DNA of 64,000 nt from Streptomyces sp. NBC_00239. GTDB taxonomy: Bacteria; Actinomycetota; Actinomycetes; Streptomycetales; Streptomycetaceae. Below are positions 23,419-30,780 of this stretch, piece after piece (position 1 is the stretch's first letter; each line of letters starts with the position of its first letter). The stretch spans positions 1 through 64,000 of the forward strand of contig NZ_CP108096.1 of assembly GCF_036194065.1 (NCBI RefSeq), given 5' to 3'. The position numbers and the translations under genes were made by a program. Under the pieces are notes generated by a model, which worked only from the letters and a program-made list of their open reading frames with translations, was not told where the DNA came from and searched no databases.

Positions 23419-23831
23419 GGCGCTCTCCTGAACACGGTCCCGCAGATCGCACCGCCCACCTCGATGCGCCGACAGGACCGACAGGCTGGGCGCGAAGCTG
23501 CACTTGCTCTCCGGGGCCGAGCACCGGCTCGGTTCACTCAGGACGGCCAACGGTGGGTCAAGCCGACGAGCGCGCGTCCCCTGGGACGCACCGCGCCCAG
23601 AGTAGCGGCCTGCTCGACGCCGATGCTGGCCCTTCGAAGGTTCTCACCCCGTCGAGGGACTGCTGCACCGGTCGAGCAGTGCCCTGAGCAGCGCAACTGC
23701 GGTGTCGGCACGGTCTGTCAGCATGGGCACGCCGCTCAGGAAGCGCCAGACCAGACAGTGACGCCTCGGCCCCGTGGCCGTCCCCCGCCATCACCGCACG
23801 GCCAGGGCCCAGGTGACCACCTCCGTCGGCC

Positions 23832-23855
23832 GGCCGTCGCGTGATCGCGACGGCC
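23832..23855 (-). terminator. Hairpin terminator
   Basis: Perfect 10-bp stem (GGCCGTCGCG / CGCGACGGCC) with loop TGAT, directly after the minus-strand stop at 23864. The remainder of 23419-23831 shows no gene. Confidence 0.55.
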
Positions 23856-23863
23856 GTGGCGCT

Positions 23864-24793
23864 CTACCAGGTGGCGACGCGGGCGATGTGTGCGAGCAGC
23901 GCGGCGGTGGCGTCGGGTGAGGGCGGAACCTCGGCGTTGACGGTCATGGTCGAGGCGTCGAAGTCGCGGCTGGCCGTGTGCGTGATCGTGGCGGTGCCTC
24001 CGGCGGGGGCCAACGAGAAGGACGGCACTCCAGGCAAACCCTCGGGCAGGGCGGGTGCCGTGGCGGGCCCGTGGGCGGGCGCCGCTCCGTCGAGGTCGGC
24101 CAGGTCGGCGGCGAAGTGGCGCAGGTGCCAGTCCTCGTGTGCGCACGCCCCGTGGCACTTCAGCGCCGCGAGACGCCGGGCGTCTGCCGCGTACAACACA
24201 TGCCGAGTGTGATCCCGGTACTTCTTCGTGTGCACGACCGTCTTCTCGGCGGCCGGGTTGAGCCGGACGATCCAGAAGGCGTCGCCGTCCTGGTCCTGGA
24301 ACTGCCATGTCATGCGGATCTCGGCGGCGATGGCGAGGTCCGGCCAGTCGACGGCGACACCGGTGTCCTGCCCCTGCCAGGTGTGCAGGTGCACGCTGCT
24401 GCGGCCGGCAGCCGGGTCGGCGAGCCACATTCCGGGGGTACGCGGCCAGTCCCGTACGCGGCCGAGCAACAGCACCGACCGGTCGGGCCAGTTCGGCACC
24501 AGCGGGTGCTCGCGGGCGTTCTGGTAGACGGGGCAGGACCCGCACAGGACACGCGGGGTGTCCGGCGAGGCGTTCGGAACCGGCCGTGGAGTGAGCTTCG
24601 CGCCCATGCACCGCTCGAAGCCGCCCCAGCGCTGACGGCCGGTGCGGGCCTCGAAGAGCGAGGCGAACCGAATCGGCCGGAGCCCACAGTGGGCGGGGGT
24701 GTCGAAGTGAGCATTGAGGGAGAGCCTGTTCCACCCGTGACCGTCCGGCCCGCGCGGGCTGTACTCGTGGGGGTTGTCGAGGTAGACGGGCAC
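23864..24793 (-). CDS. Cys-containing protein of unknown function, 309 aa
   Basis: GTG 24793 has GGAG five bases upstream. Beta-rich, Trp-rich protein: an N-terminal part with RVLCGSCPVYQNA, a domain around MTWQFQDQDGDAFWIVRLN, and LKCHGACAHEDWH about two thirds along. The Cys pairs and the His suggest a metal site. The last 50 residues include a repeated Thr-rich beta segment. No family recognised. It is read on the same strand as, and downstream of, the gene at 24861. Confidence 0.7.
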   Translation of the reverse strand: MPVYLDNPHEYSPRGPDGHGWNRLSLNAHFDTPAHCGLRPIRFASLFEARTGRQRWGGFERCMGAKLTPRPVPNASPDTPRVLCGSCPVYQNAREHPLVPNWPDRSVLLLGRVRDWPRTPGMWLADPAAGRSSVHLHTWQGQDTGVAVDWPDLAIAAEIRMTWQFQDQDGDAFWIVRLNPAAEKTVVHTKKYRDHTRHVLYAADARRLAALKCHGACAHEDWHLRHFAADLADLDGAAPAHGPATAPALPEGLPGVPSFSLAPAGGTATITHTASRDFDASTMTVNAEVPPSPDATAALLAHIARVATW

Positions 24794-24860
24794 AGGATCT
24801 CCATTCAGAGGGAGCGATTGGCATGCCGGAGACAGGCGGCAGAGCCGGAGAAGGGTTTGA

Positions 24861-25259
24861 TCAGACGCGGGAGCCGGAGGCCCCACGGGCGGGCCGGTCG
24901 CCGGCAGTGGAACGGTCGGGCAACGGCACGGGGTTGAGCATCGGGTCGTTGGTTTGGACGTGCCAGTCCTCCTCGTTGGCGAAGACGGTGTCGCATCCGG
25001 CGGTACAGATCAGCTCGCCAGGCTTGAGGAGTTTCTGCACTTCGTGCACTGGCGGGCGGCGGTAGCCGATAGCGGATCCGTGGTTGCAGAACCCTCGGTC
25101 GCGTACCGCGTGCCAGGCATCGGCCTCGGCGTTTATCTGCGCCATCTCCAGATCTACGTCCAGGCGGTGAGTGATAACGGCTTCCAACTCGTCGGCGCTG
25201 CTCTCGTCGGCGTACAGCAGGTTGGCTCCTTCATCGGGGGGACCCGGCGCGATGAACAC
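24861..25259 (-). CDS. Hypothetical protein, up to 132 aa, start uncertain
   Basis: The frame opens at GTG 25259, only 10 bases after the -10 box of P7, so this start would be essentially leaderless. Inside the frame a perfect AAGGAG is followed by CTG, another candidate start about 12 codons later. The protein has an acidic helix (SSADELEAVITHRLDVDLEM), a Cys pair (CNHG ... CTAGC) and a Pro/Arg-rich tail. The 3' half has a Cys-x-x-x-Cys pattern but no named family. One half of a divergent pair with 25411. Confidence 0.6.
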   Translation of the reverse strand: MFIAPGPPDEGANLLYADESSADELEAVITHRLDVDLEMAQINAEADAWHAVRDRGFCNHGSAIGYRRPPVHEVQKLLKPGELICTAGCDTVFANEEDWHVQTNDPMLNPVPLPDRSTAGDRPARGASGSRV

Positions 25260-25269
25260 CGGCAGCCCT

Positions 25270-25310
25270 AATGTACGCAGGTCGGTGATTTAGGTCAAGT
25301 TTAAAGGGTC
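25270..25310 (-). promoter_or_regulatory. GACCC-box promoter P7
   Basis: GACCC at 25310-25306, -35 TTGACC at 25298-25293, 17-base spacer, -10 TACATT at 25275-25270. Back-to-back with P8. Confidence 0.75.
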
Positions 25311-25318
25311 GATACGTC

Positions 25319-25359
25319 GACCCTTTAAACTTGACTCATCCCCACCAGAGAAGTACGTT
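25319..25359 (+). promoter_or_regulatory. GACCC-box promoter P8
   Basis: GACCC at 25319, -35 TTGACT at 25331-25336, 17-base spacer, -10 TACGTT at 25354-25359. P7 and P8 form a perfect inverted repeat: two 19-bp arms around TACG from about 25294 to 25335. Confidence 0.75.
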
Positions 25360-25410
25360 GATGCCTGTCGGGGCGGAGTGCCGCCGCACTTGGACGACGA
25401 GGAGAGCGTG

Positions 25411-25737
25411 ATGGAGCAGTTGCCGGTCGAGATCACCGTCCACCGGGTCTACGAGGACGGAATCGTGGAAGACCTGACCTGCCCGCCGGGTCATGACCTG
25501 TGGCGGGCCCTCGACTTCGTCCAGCGGGTGATCGCGAAGGGGCACTGGGTCCTCATCGTCCCGGACCAGGGGTGCGGCCTCATCGCCGAGGTCTCCGCCC
25601 CGATCGCGCCAGGCCAGCTGTCGGAGATCGTGTCCAAGGCGATCGACGCAGGCCAGAGCACGCTCGTCCTGCCCCAGACCCTCGACCGGTCGGCCATCCT
25701 GCCGGTTCTGCGGAGCCTCTCCGCCGATCCGTCCTAA
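25411..25737 (+). CDS. Hypothetical protein, 108 aa
   Basis: ATG 25411 is five bases after AGGAGA. Compact alpha/beta protein: VEITVHRVYEDGIVEDL, a helix LWRALDFVQRVIAKGH, then HWVLIVPDQGCGLIAEV and two short helices. No motif recognised. First gene of a three-gene operon under P8. Confidence 0.75.
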   Translation: MEQLPVEITVHRVYEDGIVEDLTCPPGHDLWRALDFVQRVIAKGHWVLIVPDQGCGLIAEVSAPIAPGQLSEIVSKAIDAGQSTLVLPQTLDRSAILPVLRSLSADPS

Positions 25738-25776
25738 CGAGGACGCAACGAAGTACACCCAACAGAAGGAGACTGC

Positions 25777-26346
25777 GTGACCGACCTGACCTCTCTGCCG
25801 CTGACCGGCCTCGAAGTACCGCACACCCGCTACCGGATCACCAGCCTTCAGCAGGTGACCATGAGCTGCGGTGTTGCGTTCAGCGCGAATGTGCGGGAGG
25901 GCCGCGCTCTTGTGGGGGTGATCGAGAACCACGGTCGCGGCGGCGGCACTTGGTTCACCCCGGCAGACCGCACCGGCCGCCAGGCTATGGCGGAGTTCAC
26001 GCGGGCCTGCCGCTGGAAGGGCGAGCCGATCCGCGAGGAGGAGGTGTATGACCACCTCATCGACGAGTACGACCTGGCCCGTACGGCCAAGCAGTACGCG
26101 CGGAAGCGGACGAGCCTGGTGCGCGGGCTCGACGCCGACGGGTACGCCGAGCACATCATCGAGGCGAAGATCCCCGCCGTCTGGCTCGCCAGGGGCGACT
26201 ATCCGTACATGGGCCAGCTGGCCCGCGGGCTCTCCCGGCACCAGCCCGCGCCCGAGGTCTGGCAGGTGTGGGACGGCGAGCGGTGGCAGGAGATCGTGCT
26301 CCCCGACGTCGCTAACAGCCCTTCCACGACGATGAGTTCGGCGTGA
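25777..26346 (+). CDS. Hypothetical protein, 189 aa
   Basis: GTG start with AGAAGGAG upstream, 40 bases after the previous gene. Alpha/beta N-terminus (VTMSCGVAFSANVREG, LVGVIENHGRGGGTWF) and a helical C-terminal half (YDLARTAKQYARKRTSLVRG, HIIEAKIPAVWLARGD). The last 30 residues are Trp-rich. No family recognised. Overlaps the next gene by GTGA. Confidence 0.75.
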   Translation: MTDLTSLPLTGLEVPHTRYRITSLQQVTMSCGVAFSANVREGRALVGVIENHGRGGGTWFTPADRTGRQAMAEFTRACRWKGEPIREEEVYDHLIDEYDLARTAKQYARKRTSLVRGLDADGYAEHIIEAKIPAVWLARGDYPYMGQLARGLSRHQPAPEVWQVWDGERWQEIVLPDVANSPSTTMSSA

Positions 26347-26582
26347 CGGTCATCTGGTACCGGGCGAGCGACGACCGCCGCATCATCGTCCACCTGGAAG
26401 ATCCGTCCTACGGCATCGACAGCGCGCGCTTCGCCCGGTGCGGAGCCCTGCTCGCCGAGATCGCACCCCCGCTCGGCGAAGGCGACACCCGGCGCCTCTG
26501 CCGTACGTGCGGCCTGAGCGACGACGAGCTCGGCACGACTCGCTCCGATTTCCACCGCATCCAGCCGATCGCAGGGGCATAG
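26343..26582 (+). CDS. Small Cys-pair protein, 79 aa
   Basis: GTG 26343 overlaps the preceding stop (GTGA). Sequence VIWYRASDDRRIIVHLED then CGALLAEI and a CRTC knuckle near residue 55. Operon end; the stretch 26583-26810 after it has an open frame in continuation (from an ATA at 26579) with zinc-ribbon-like CRRCG, noted but not called. Confidence 0.7.
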   Translation: MTVIWYRASDDRRIIVHLEDPSYGIDSARFARCGALLAEIAPPLGEGDTRRLCRTCGLSDDELGTTRSDFHRIQPIAGA

Positions 26583-26810
26583 CCCGCTGCCGCCGGTGCG
26601 GGCGCGTGGCCGAGGTCGACCCCACTGCCCTGCGGTACCTCCGTGCTAACGGGTCGCGATCCGAACCAAGGCCCGTGTACGCCCCCGTATGCCGGGCCGC
26701 GAGCCGTAGGAGTGTGGTCTGCACGGAGCGTCGTTCGCGGCAGGTTCACCAACGGACACGACTGCCTGCCCCGTACCACGCGCGTAGAGATCGGCCGGCG
26801 GGCCCCGCTC

Positions 26811-26867
26811 GCCGAACTCCCCGCGGGGGTGATGCGAGGTTCGCATCACCCCCGCGGGGAGTTCGGC
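26811..26867. terminator. 27-bp perfect inverted repeat
   Basis: Two 27-base arms (beginning GCCGAACTCCCC and ending GGGGAGTTCGGC) around GGT. Directly downstream of the 25411-26582 operon and about 150 bases upstream of the next gene; most likely a strong terminator, bidirectional by symmetry. Confidence 0.6.
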
Positions 26868-27020
26868 GCCGGCCGCTGAAGGGAGCATCGGGCGGCCGTC
26901 GCCGAATCAGGTGTGACGCCCGGCGTGCCCTGACCCGGTTCTCTGTACTGCCCTTGACACCCTTTTAGGCGTTCTGTCATGTTCTGGCCGCAGATGTGCG
27001 GCGATCGAGAGGAGACTCCC

Positions 27021-27701
27021 ATGGCGCGACGAAGTGAGTACGACGACGGCCAGGCGGCAAAGCGGCTGACGGTCCCGGTGGCGGCCTTCCGGTGGGCGCG
27101 GCACTGCGGGCTGGTTCCGGAGCCGGATTTGCCTGCTCAGCGGTGGTCTCGGAGCGCCGTGGAGGTGATGGATCGAGACGCGATCCGCGGAGCGCTCTCG
27201 CGCACACCGATCTCCGGTGGCGCTGCGGCGGACCGGATTGCCGAGGCGCTCGGCACGCCGAATGTGATCGGCGAGAAGGCATCGGTCACTTCGTTCGTCG
27301 TCCGCAGGCTGATCGACCTGCGTCTGCTCACCGATCTCAGCACCAACCCTGACGGGTCCCTGGTCAACCCCGAGCAGGTGGACGTCGTCTGCGCCCGCGA
27401 TGACCTCGCCGAGCTGGTGGCTGCCAACACCCCGCTCGGGCCCGAGCAGGCCGCGCGGCGACTGTCCGTCCGCAGGACCGACTTCGACCACATGCTGCGT
27501 CTGGGGTGGATCAGGCCGGCCGACTCCGTCGAGGTCCGGTTCGGCACCTCGCGTGCCGGGGCCGTCGACGTCGCCCTGTTCCGCACGAGCGATGTCGATG
27601 GTCTTCCGGCCGCTCACCCGGAGATCGGCTGGGAGACCCTCCGCGCCGTCCAGAAGGGACAGCGTTCACCGCTCGCCGCCCTCGCTGCAGCCTCCGCCTG
27701 A
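27021..27701 (+). CDS. Conserved hypothetical actinomycete protein, 226 aa
   Basis: ATG 27021 with GAGAGGAG upstream. Helical protein with two helix-turn-helix-like blocks: the N-terminal AAKRLTVPVAAFRWARHCG and the later QAARRLSVRRTDFDHMLRLGW, the latter followed by VEVRFGTSRAGAVDVALFR. I recall similar proteins in many Streptomyces genomes, without an assigned role. A DNA-binding function is likely from the repeated HTH pattern. An upstream TTGACA at 26954 lacks the GACCC box in register. Confidence 0.75.
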   Translation: MARRSEYDDGQAAKRLTVPVAAFRWARHCGLVPEPDLPAQRWSRSAVEVMDRDAIRGALSRTPISGGAAADRIAEALGTPNVIGEKASVTSFVVRRLIDLRLLTDLSTNPDGSLVNPEQVDVVCARDDLAELVAANTPLGPEQAARRLSVRRTDFDHMLRLGWIRPADSVEVRFGTSRAGAVDVALFRTSDVDGLPAAHPEIGWETLRAVQKGQRSPLAALAAASA

Positions 27702-27827
27702 CGAGCTCGAGCTCAGCGGACGGCGGCGGTCCTCGTCTTGGCCTACCGTCGCCCGCGACGAGGGAGCGCTGCCCCGCCGGGAGGGCCCAGGCCACGCGGG
27801 CCCCCTCCGGTGCACGGAAGGCGGAAG

Positions 27828-28208
27828 TCAGGCCGTCCAGGACTGAAGGGATCGTGCGACTCCGCGAAGATCCTCTTCGCCGGCGCGGACCGCTCCGGCG
27901 AGCGCCCAGAGGGCGTCCGGCTTGACCGTGACGGTGTGCCCGGACATCTGGAGGTAGGCGTCGGCGGCCGCGTAGCCGACGACCAGGTTGTAGTCGACGA
28001 AGGGGCGCAGCACCAGGGCATGGTGCAGGAATGTGGCCGCCCGGGAGACGGCATCCTCGTAGTACGGCTGCCCGGCGATCTGCTCGTACCGGTGCGCGCT
28101 CCCTGTCCATTGCAGCGCCCCCCAGTCGGCGATGCCGATGTTCCGGGGGGCGACCTCCTCCTGGATGTCGAGGAGCCATCCAGGGTCGACGTAGACGATC
28201 GGGCTCAC
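27828..28208 (-). CDS. Doc/Fic-like toxin with degenerate motif, 126 aa
   Basis: ATG 28208 overlaps the stop of the upstream small gene (ATGA), the usual toxin-antitoxin layout. Size and arrangement fit Doc: a leading segment, ATFLHHALVLRPFVDYN, then a helix with AADAYLQMSGHTV. In active Doc/Fic enzymes the core reads HPFxxGNKR or similar; here His is Arg and the Gly-Asn-Lys are Tyr-Asn-Leu, so AMP/phospho-transfer activity is doubtful. It could be an inactive or divergent toxin. Confidence 0.6.
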   Translation of the reverse strand: MSPIVYVDPGWLLDIQEEVAPRNIGIADWGALQWTGSAHRYEQIAGQPYYEDAVSRAATFLHHALVLRPFVDYNLVVGYAAADAYLQMSGHTVTVKPDALWALAGAVRAGEEDLRGVARSLQSWTA

Positions 28209-28408
28209 CGCATGCCCTCGGGCGCGTCCTTCACGGCCTCCAGTGCTGTGGGCACGGCGGTGCGCGCAGCGGTGAGGAAGCGGGCTTTGTTGGCGGAGTC
28301 GACCAGCGTCCGCTTGGCCCAGGAGCGGGTGGACACGCCCAGGAGCTGAGCGTGCTCGTTCACCCTGGACAGCTCCTCTTCACTGAGATCCACAGAGATT
28401 TTCGGCAT
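28205..28408 (-). CDS. Antitoxin-like protein, 67 aa
   Basis: ATG 28408 was chosen because it opens on ISVDLSEEELSRVNEHAQLL, a ribbon-helix-helix or Phd-like beginning (beta strand and helix), followed by GVSTRSWAKRTL. The rest is a long basic helix suited to wrap the toxin. Coupled to the toxin-like gene by ATGA. The inverted repeats at 28428-28461 immediately upstream are candidate operators. Confidence 0.65.
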   Translation of the reverse strand: MPKISVDLSEEELSRVNEHAQLLGVSTRSWAKRTLVDSANKARFLTAARTAVPTALEAVKDAPEGMR

Positions 28409-28427
28409 ACACCCACCGTACCGCGCG

Positions 28428-28461
28428 ATGCCTCCACGGGTAGAGGCATTGGTGGAGGCAT
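28428..28461. promoter_or_regulatory. Candidate operator of the toxin-antitoxin pair
   Basis: ATGCCTC (28428-28434), 8 bases, GAGGCAT (28443-28449), and a third GAGGCAT at 28455-28461. Lies 20-50 bases upstream of the antitoxin start, as expected for autoregulation. Confidence 0.5.
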
Positions 28462-28572
28462 TCGGCTTTCCTGCACCGCATCTGCCGGATTGGCGCCGGG
28501 ATCGCGCGCTCCATCTCGACAGGCCGAGCCCCGCCGCCACCGACAACAGGGCGGGGCCGCTCACGCCCCATT

Positions 28573-28614
28573 GACCCTGATGGATTGACGCAAACCCCAT
28601 TGTAGGGGTACATT
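28573..28614 (+). promoter_or_regulatory. GACCC-box promoter P9
   Basis: GACCC at 28573, -35 TTGACG at 28585-28590, 18-base spacer, -10 TACATT at 28609-28614. Followed by a leader of about 140 bases to the gene at 28761. Confidence 0.75.
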
Positions 28615-28760
28615 GAATGCATTGCTGGTGCTCCTCCTCGCACCGCCTCGTGCCCATCTCGCGTCACCGAGTCCTCACGCGTTCCCCGGCTAGCTGCGGG
28701 ACGTCCGACTCGGGCCACCGCCAGGGCCATCGCCCGCCTCACCGTCCCGGAGAGCCGTTC

Positions 28761-29372
28761 ATGACACGTCAGACCGCCCGCCCGCTCGAGCACCACAACC
28801 TGCGCACCTCGGATCGCTCGCCACGCGAAATCGTGACGAGCTTCCGCCTCACCTTCGGGCTCGACCTCGATCCGGACTACCAGCGCGGCGACGTGTGGAC
28901 CGACGACCAGCGCGTCGCGCTCATCCGGTCGTGGCTGACGGGCACGCCGACCGGCGTGGTGATCCTGAACGACCGCACGACGCCTGAGTGGAAGGAAGCC
29001 AACGGCTACGACCCGACCGACCGCGGCGAGGCCATGTACGTGTGCATCGACGGCAAGCAGCGCATCACCACCGCCTACCGCTGGTACGACGATGAACTGG
29101 CCGTACCCGCAACCTGGTTCCCACAGGACGACGTAACGGCCACCGAGGAGACCGACGACGGCCCGTATGTGCGCCTCTCGGGCCTGGCCAAGCCGGCCCG
29201 GCTGAAGTTCGCCAACCGCGCCCACCTGTCGGTGGCGATGGCCAAGGTCGCCACCGCAGCCGAGGAGGCCGAGATCTACCTCCTGGTCAACGGCGGCGGC
29301 ACCCCGCAGAGCGAGGCCGACATGGACAACGCGACCCGCATCGCGGCGGCCTCGCCCCGGGCCGAGCGGTGA
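28761..29372 (+). CDS. DUF262-family protein (GmrSD-N-like), 203 aa
   Basis: ATG 28761 with CGGAGAG upstream. Landmarks of the DUF262 fold are in order: DPDYQRGDVWTDDQRVALI (the YQR..W....... motif), VCIDGKQRITTAYRW (the DGxQR motif), and a late NGGGTPQSE segment (normally NTGGTPLS). DUF262 proteins bind NTP or nucleic acid and form the N-terminal half of GmrSD-type restriction enzymes that act on modified DNA. Here the domain stands alone: no HNH/DUF1524 half follows, only a Cys-rich small protein. Stop overlaps the next start (GTGA). Confidence 0.8.
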   Translation: MTRQTARPLEHHNLRTSDRSPREIVTSFRLTFGLDLDPDYQRGDVWTDDQRVALIRSWLTGTPTGVVILNDRTTPEWKEANGYDPTDRGEAMYVCIDGKQRITTAYRWYDDELAVPATWFPQDDVTATEETDDGPYVRLSGLAKPARLKFANRAHLSVAMAKVATAAEEAEIYLLVNGGGTPQSEADMDNATRIAAASPRAER

Positions 29373-29908
29373 CCGGCGTGCTGCGGCGGCCGCAGCGCAT
29401 CCTCACCGCGGCCGAACGCAAGGTCGTCCGCGGCGTACAGAGCCTCCCCTTCCACCGCATGCTCCACCTCGGCCTGGTCGACCCGGTACCCAACCCGTCC
29501 CCGATGAGCGAAGACGAGGCCACCTGGGTCCGCGCAAACGTCTGGCCCAAGCACCTCCGCCTGATCGACGACGGGTACGCCTTCGGGTTCTGGCGTTGGG
29601 CGATGTGCGAGCGGGGCACCTGCTGGAACTGTCTGAACGGACGGTGCGAGTGGTGCATGCATCGGCAGAAGGGCGGCCCCGACGTCTGCGACAACGCCGA
29701 GACCGTGTTCAGCCACCGTGGCCGGCGGGCGGCCACCCTCATCCTGCGCCCCGGCGGCGAGCCGTGTGTGTGGTGGTGCCGGTGCCCCTGCGCGAAGGAC
29801 GACGCCGAGCCCGCGGCCACGCCCTCGCCCGCCGTGGCACCGCCCCAGGCCACCTCGACCGCGCCCGGATCTGCGCGCTGCGGCCAGGACCCACTCCCTG
29901 GCCTGTAG
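29369..29908 (+). CDS. Cys-rich protein, 179 aa
   Basis: GTG 29369 overlaps the DUF262 stop. A helical N-terminus (AERKVVRGVQSLPFHRML) is followed by a Trp/Cys-rich domain: MCERGTCWNCLNGRCEWCM, then CDNAETVF, and CVWWCRCPC. With nine or more cysteines it probably binds two zinc ions. The tail is Pro/Ala-rich. Streptomyces has a family of such Cys-rich proteins in mobile regions. Coupling suggests it works with the DUF262 protein. Confidence 0.75.
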   Translation: MTGVLRRPQRILTAAERKVVRGVQSLPFHRMLHLGLVDPVPNPSPMSEDEATWVRANVWPKHLRLIDDGYAFGFWRWAMCERGTCWNCLNGRCEWCMHRQKGGPDVCDNAETVFSHRGRRAATLILRPGGEPCVWWCRCPCAKDDAEPAATPSPAVAPPQATSTAPGSARCGQDPLPGL

Positions 29909-29960
29909 TCCCGGGCAGCGCGCCCCGCGCCCGCCGCACGCCGGCTGCCGGGCGCTACTG

Positions 29961-30596
29961 CTACTTCTTGGCCTGGTCCGCGGCAGTGGCCGTGGGGCGC
30001 TCGCCGTCCTGTACCTGCTGCAGTCGCTTGAGCGTGGCGGCCAGAACATCCTGCGCGCCGGTGCTGTCGCCCCCGGTGCCTTCAACCTTCACCCTGATGT
30101 TGACGTTGCCCGATCGGCTGAATGCGTAGACGCTGTCCTTGCTCAGGCCGGGGTTGGTGACGAGCACGGACTCCTCCCCAACCTTCTTCTTGAGGCCCTG
30201 CTCCTTGCTCGACTCCTTGCCCCGCCACGCCGCGTAGGCGGCCTTGGAGTTCTCCGCCGAGTCGTACAGGCAGATCCCGACATCCATCATGTTGTCCGTG
30301 GAGCCGTTGTAGTCGAACCATGCGGAGCCGCCACGGACCCAGCCCTTCGGTGCGGTGCCGCCCGAGGCCGTGCAGTACGTCGCCTCCGACGTCACCCTCT
30401 TGCCCTTGTAGGGCTCCCATCCCGAGATCACCTCTCCGGCACCCGGAAGGGCCTGCGATATCTCGCCCTGGGCGAGCTGCTTGGTGATGGGCTTGTCCGA
30501 CTCCTGGCCGGATTTGTCCGAGCTGTCCGACGAGCAGGAGGTGAGAGCGGCGATGCCCAGGAGGGCGACGAGGACTGCGGTACCTGTGCGTGACAT
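29961..30596 (-). CDS. Secreted lipoprotein, about 211 aa
   Basis: ATG 30596 (GTG 30602 is possible). Signal peptide: basic start MSRTG, hydrophobic core AVLVALLGIAALT and lipobox LTSC, then a Ser/Asp-rich linker, so it is a lipoprotein anchored on the outer face of the membrane. The mature part has a conserved-looking domain with CTASGG, GWVRGGSAWFDYN and ICLYDSAENSKAAYAAW. The Cys pair may form a disulphide. Function unknown; surface exclusion is only a guess. Transcribed against the preceding gene. Confidence 0.8.
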   Translation of the reverse strand: MSRTGTAVLVALLGIAALTSCSSDSSDKSGQESDKPITKQLAQGEISQALPGAGEVISGWEPYKGKRVTSEATYCTASGGTAPKGWVRGGSAWFDYNGSTDNMMDVGICLYDSAENSKAAYAAWRGKESSKEQGLKKKVGEESVLVTNPGLSKDSVYAFSRSGNVNIRVKVEGTGGDSTGAQDVLAATLKRLQQVQDGERPTATAADQAKK

Positions 30597-30780
30597 GCGC
30601 ACACCCTAATCCGCGGCCTTCGTAGATCGAATGCGATCGGCGATCCTGCGGCGGCTCGGCGAATCAGCCGCCACGCACCTTGGGGCCGAACTCCTCCCGC
30701 AGGTCGCCCCCAAGGTGGCCCTGGCTCGGTACATGCTCGCTTCGGCAGCAGCTCGGCGCAGCGGTGCGCGAGCCTCCGCC

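Noticed and set aside
26579..26968. Continuation frame from ATA 26579 with CRRCG and CRAAS knuckles
   Set aside because: Could be a small zinc-ribbon gene, but the start would be ATA almost touching the ribosome site and the frame enters the 27-bp terminator hairpin.
26954..26982. TTGACA at 26954 upstream of 27021, considered as another GACCC promoter
   Set aside because: No GACCC 12 bases upstream and a poor -10 (TCATGT). Left out of the family.
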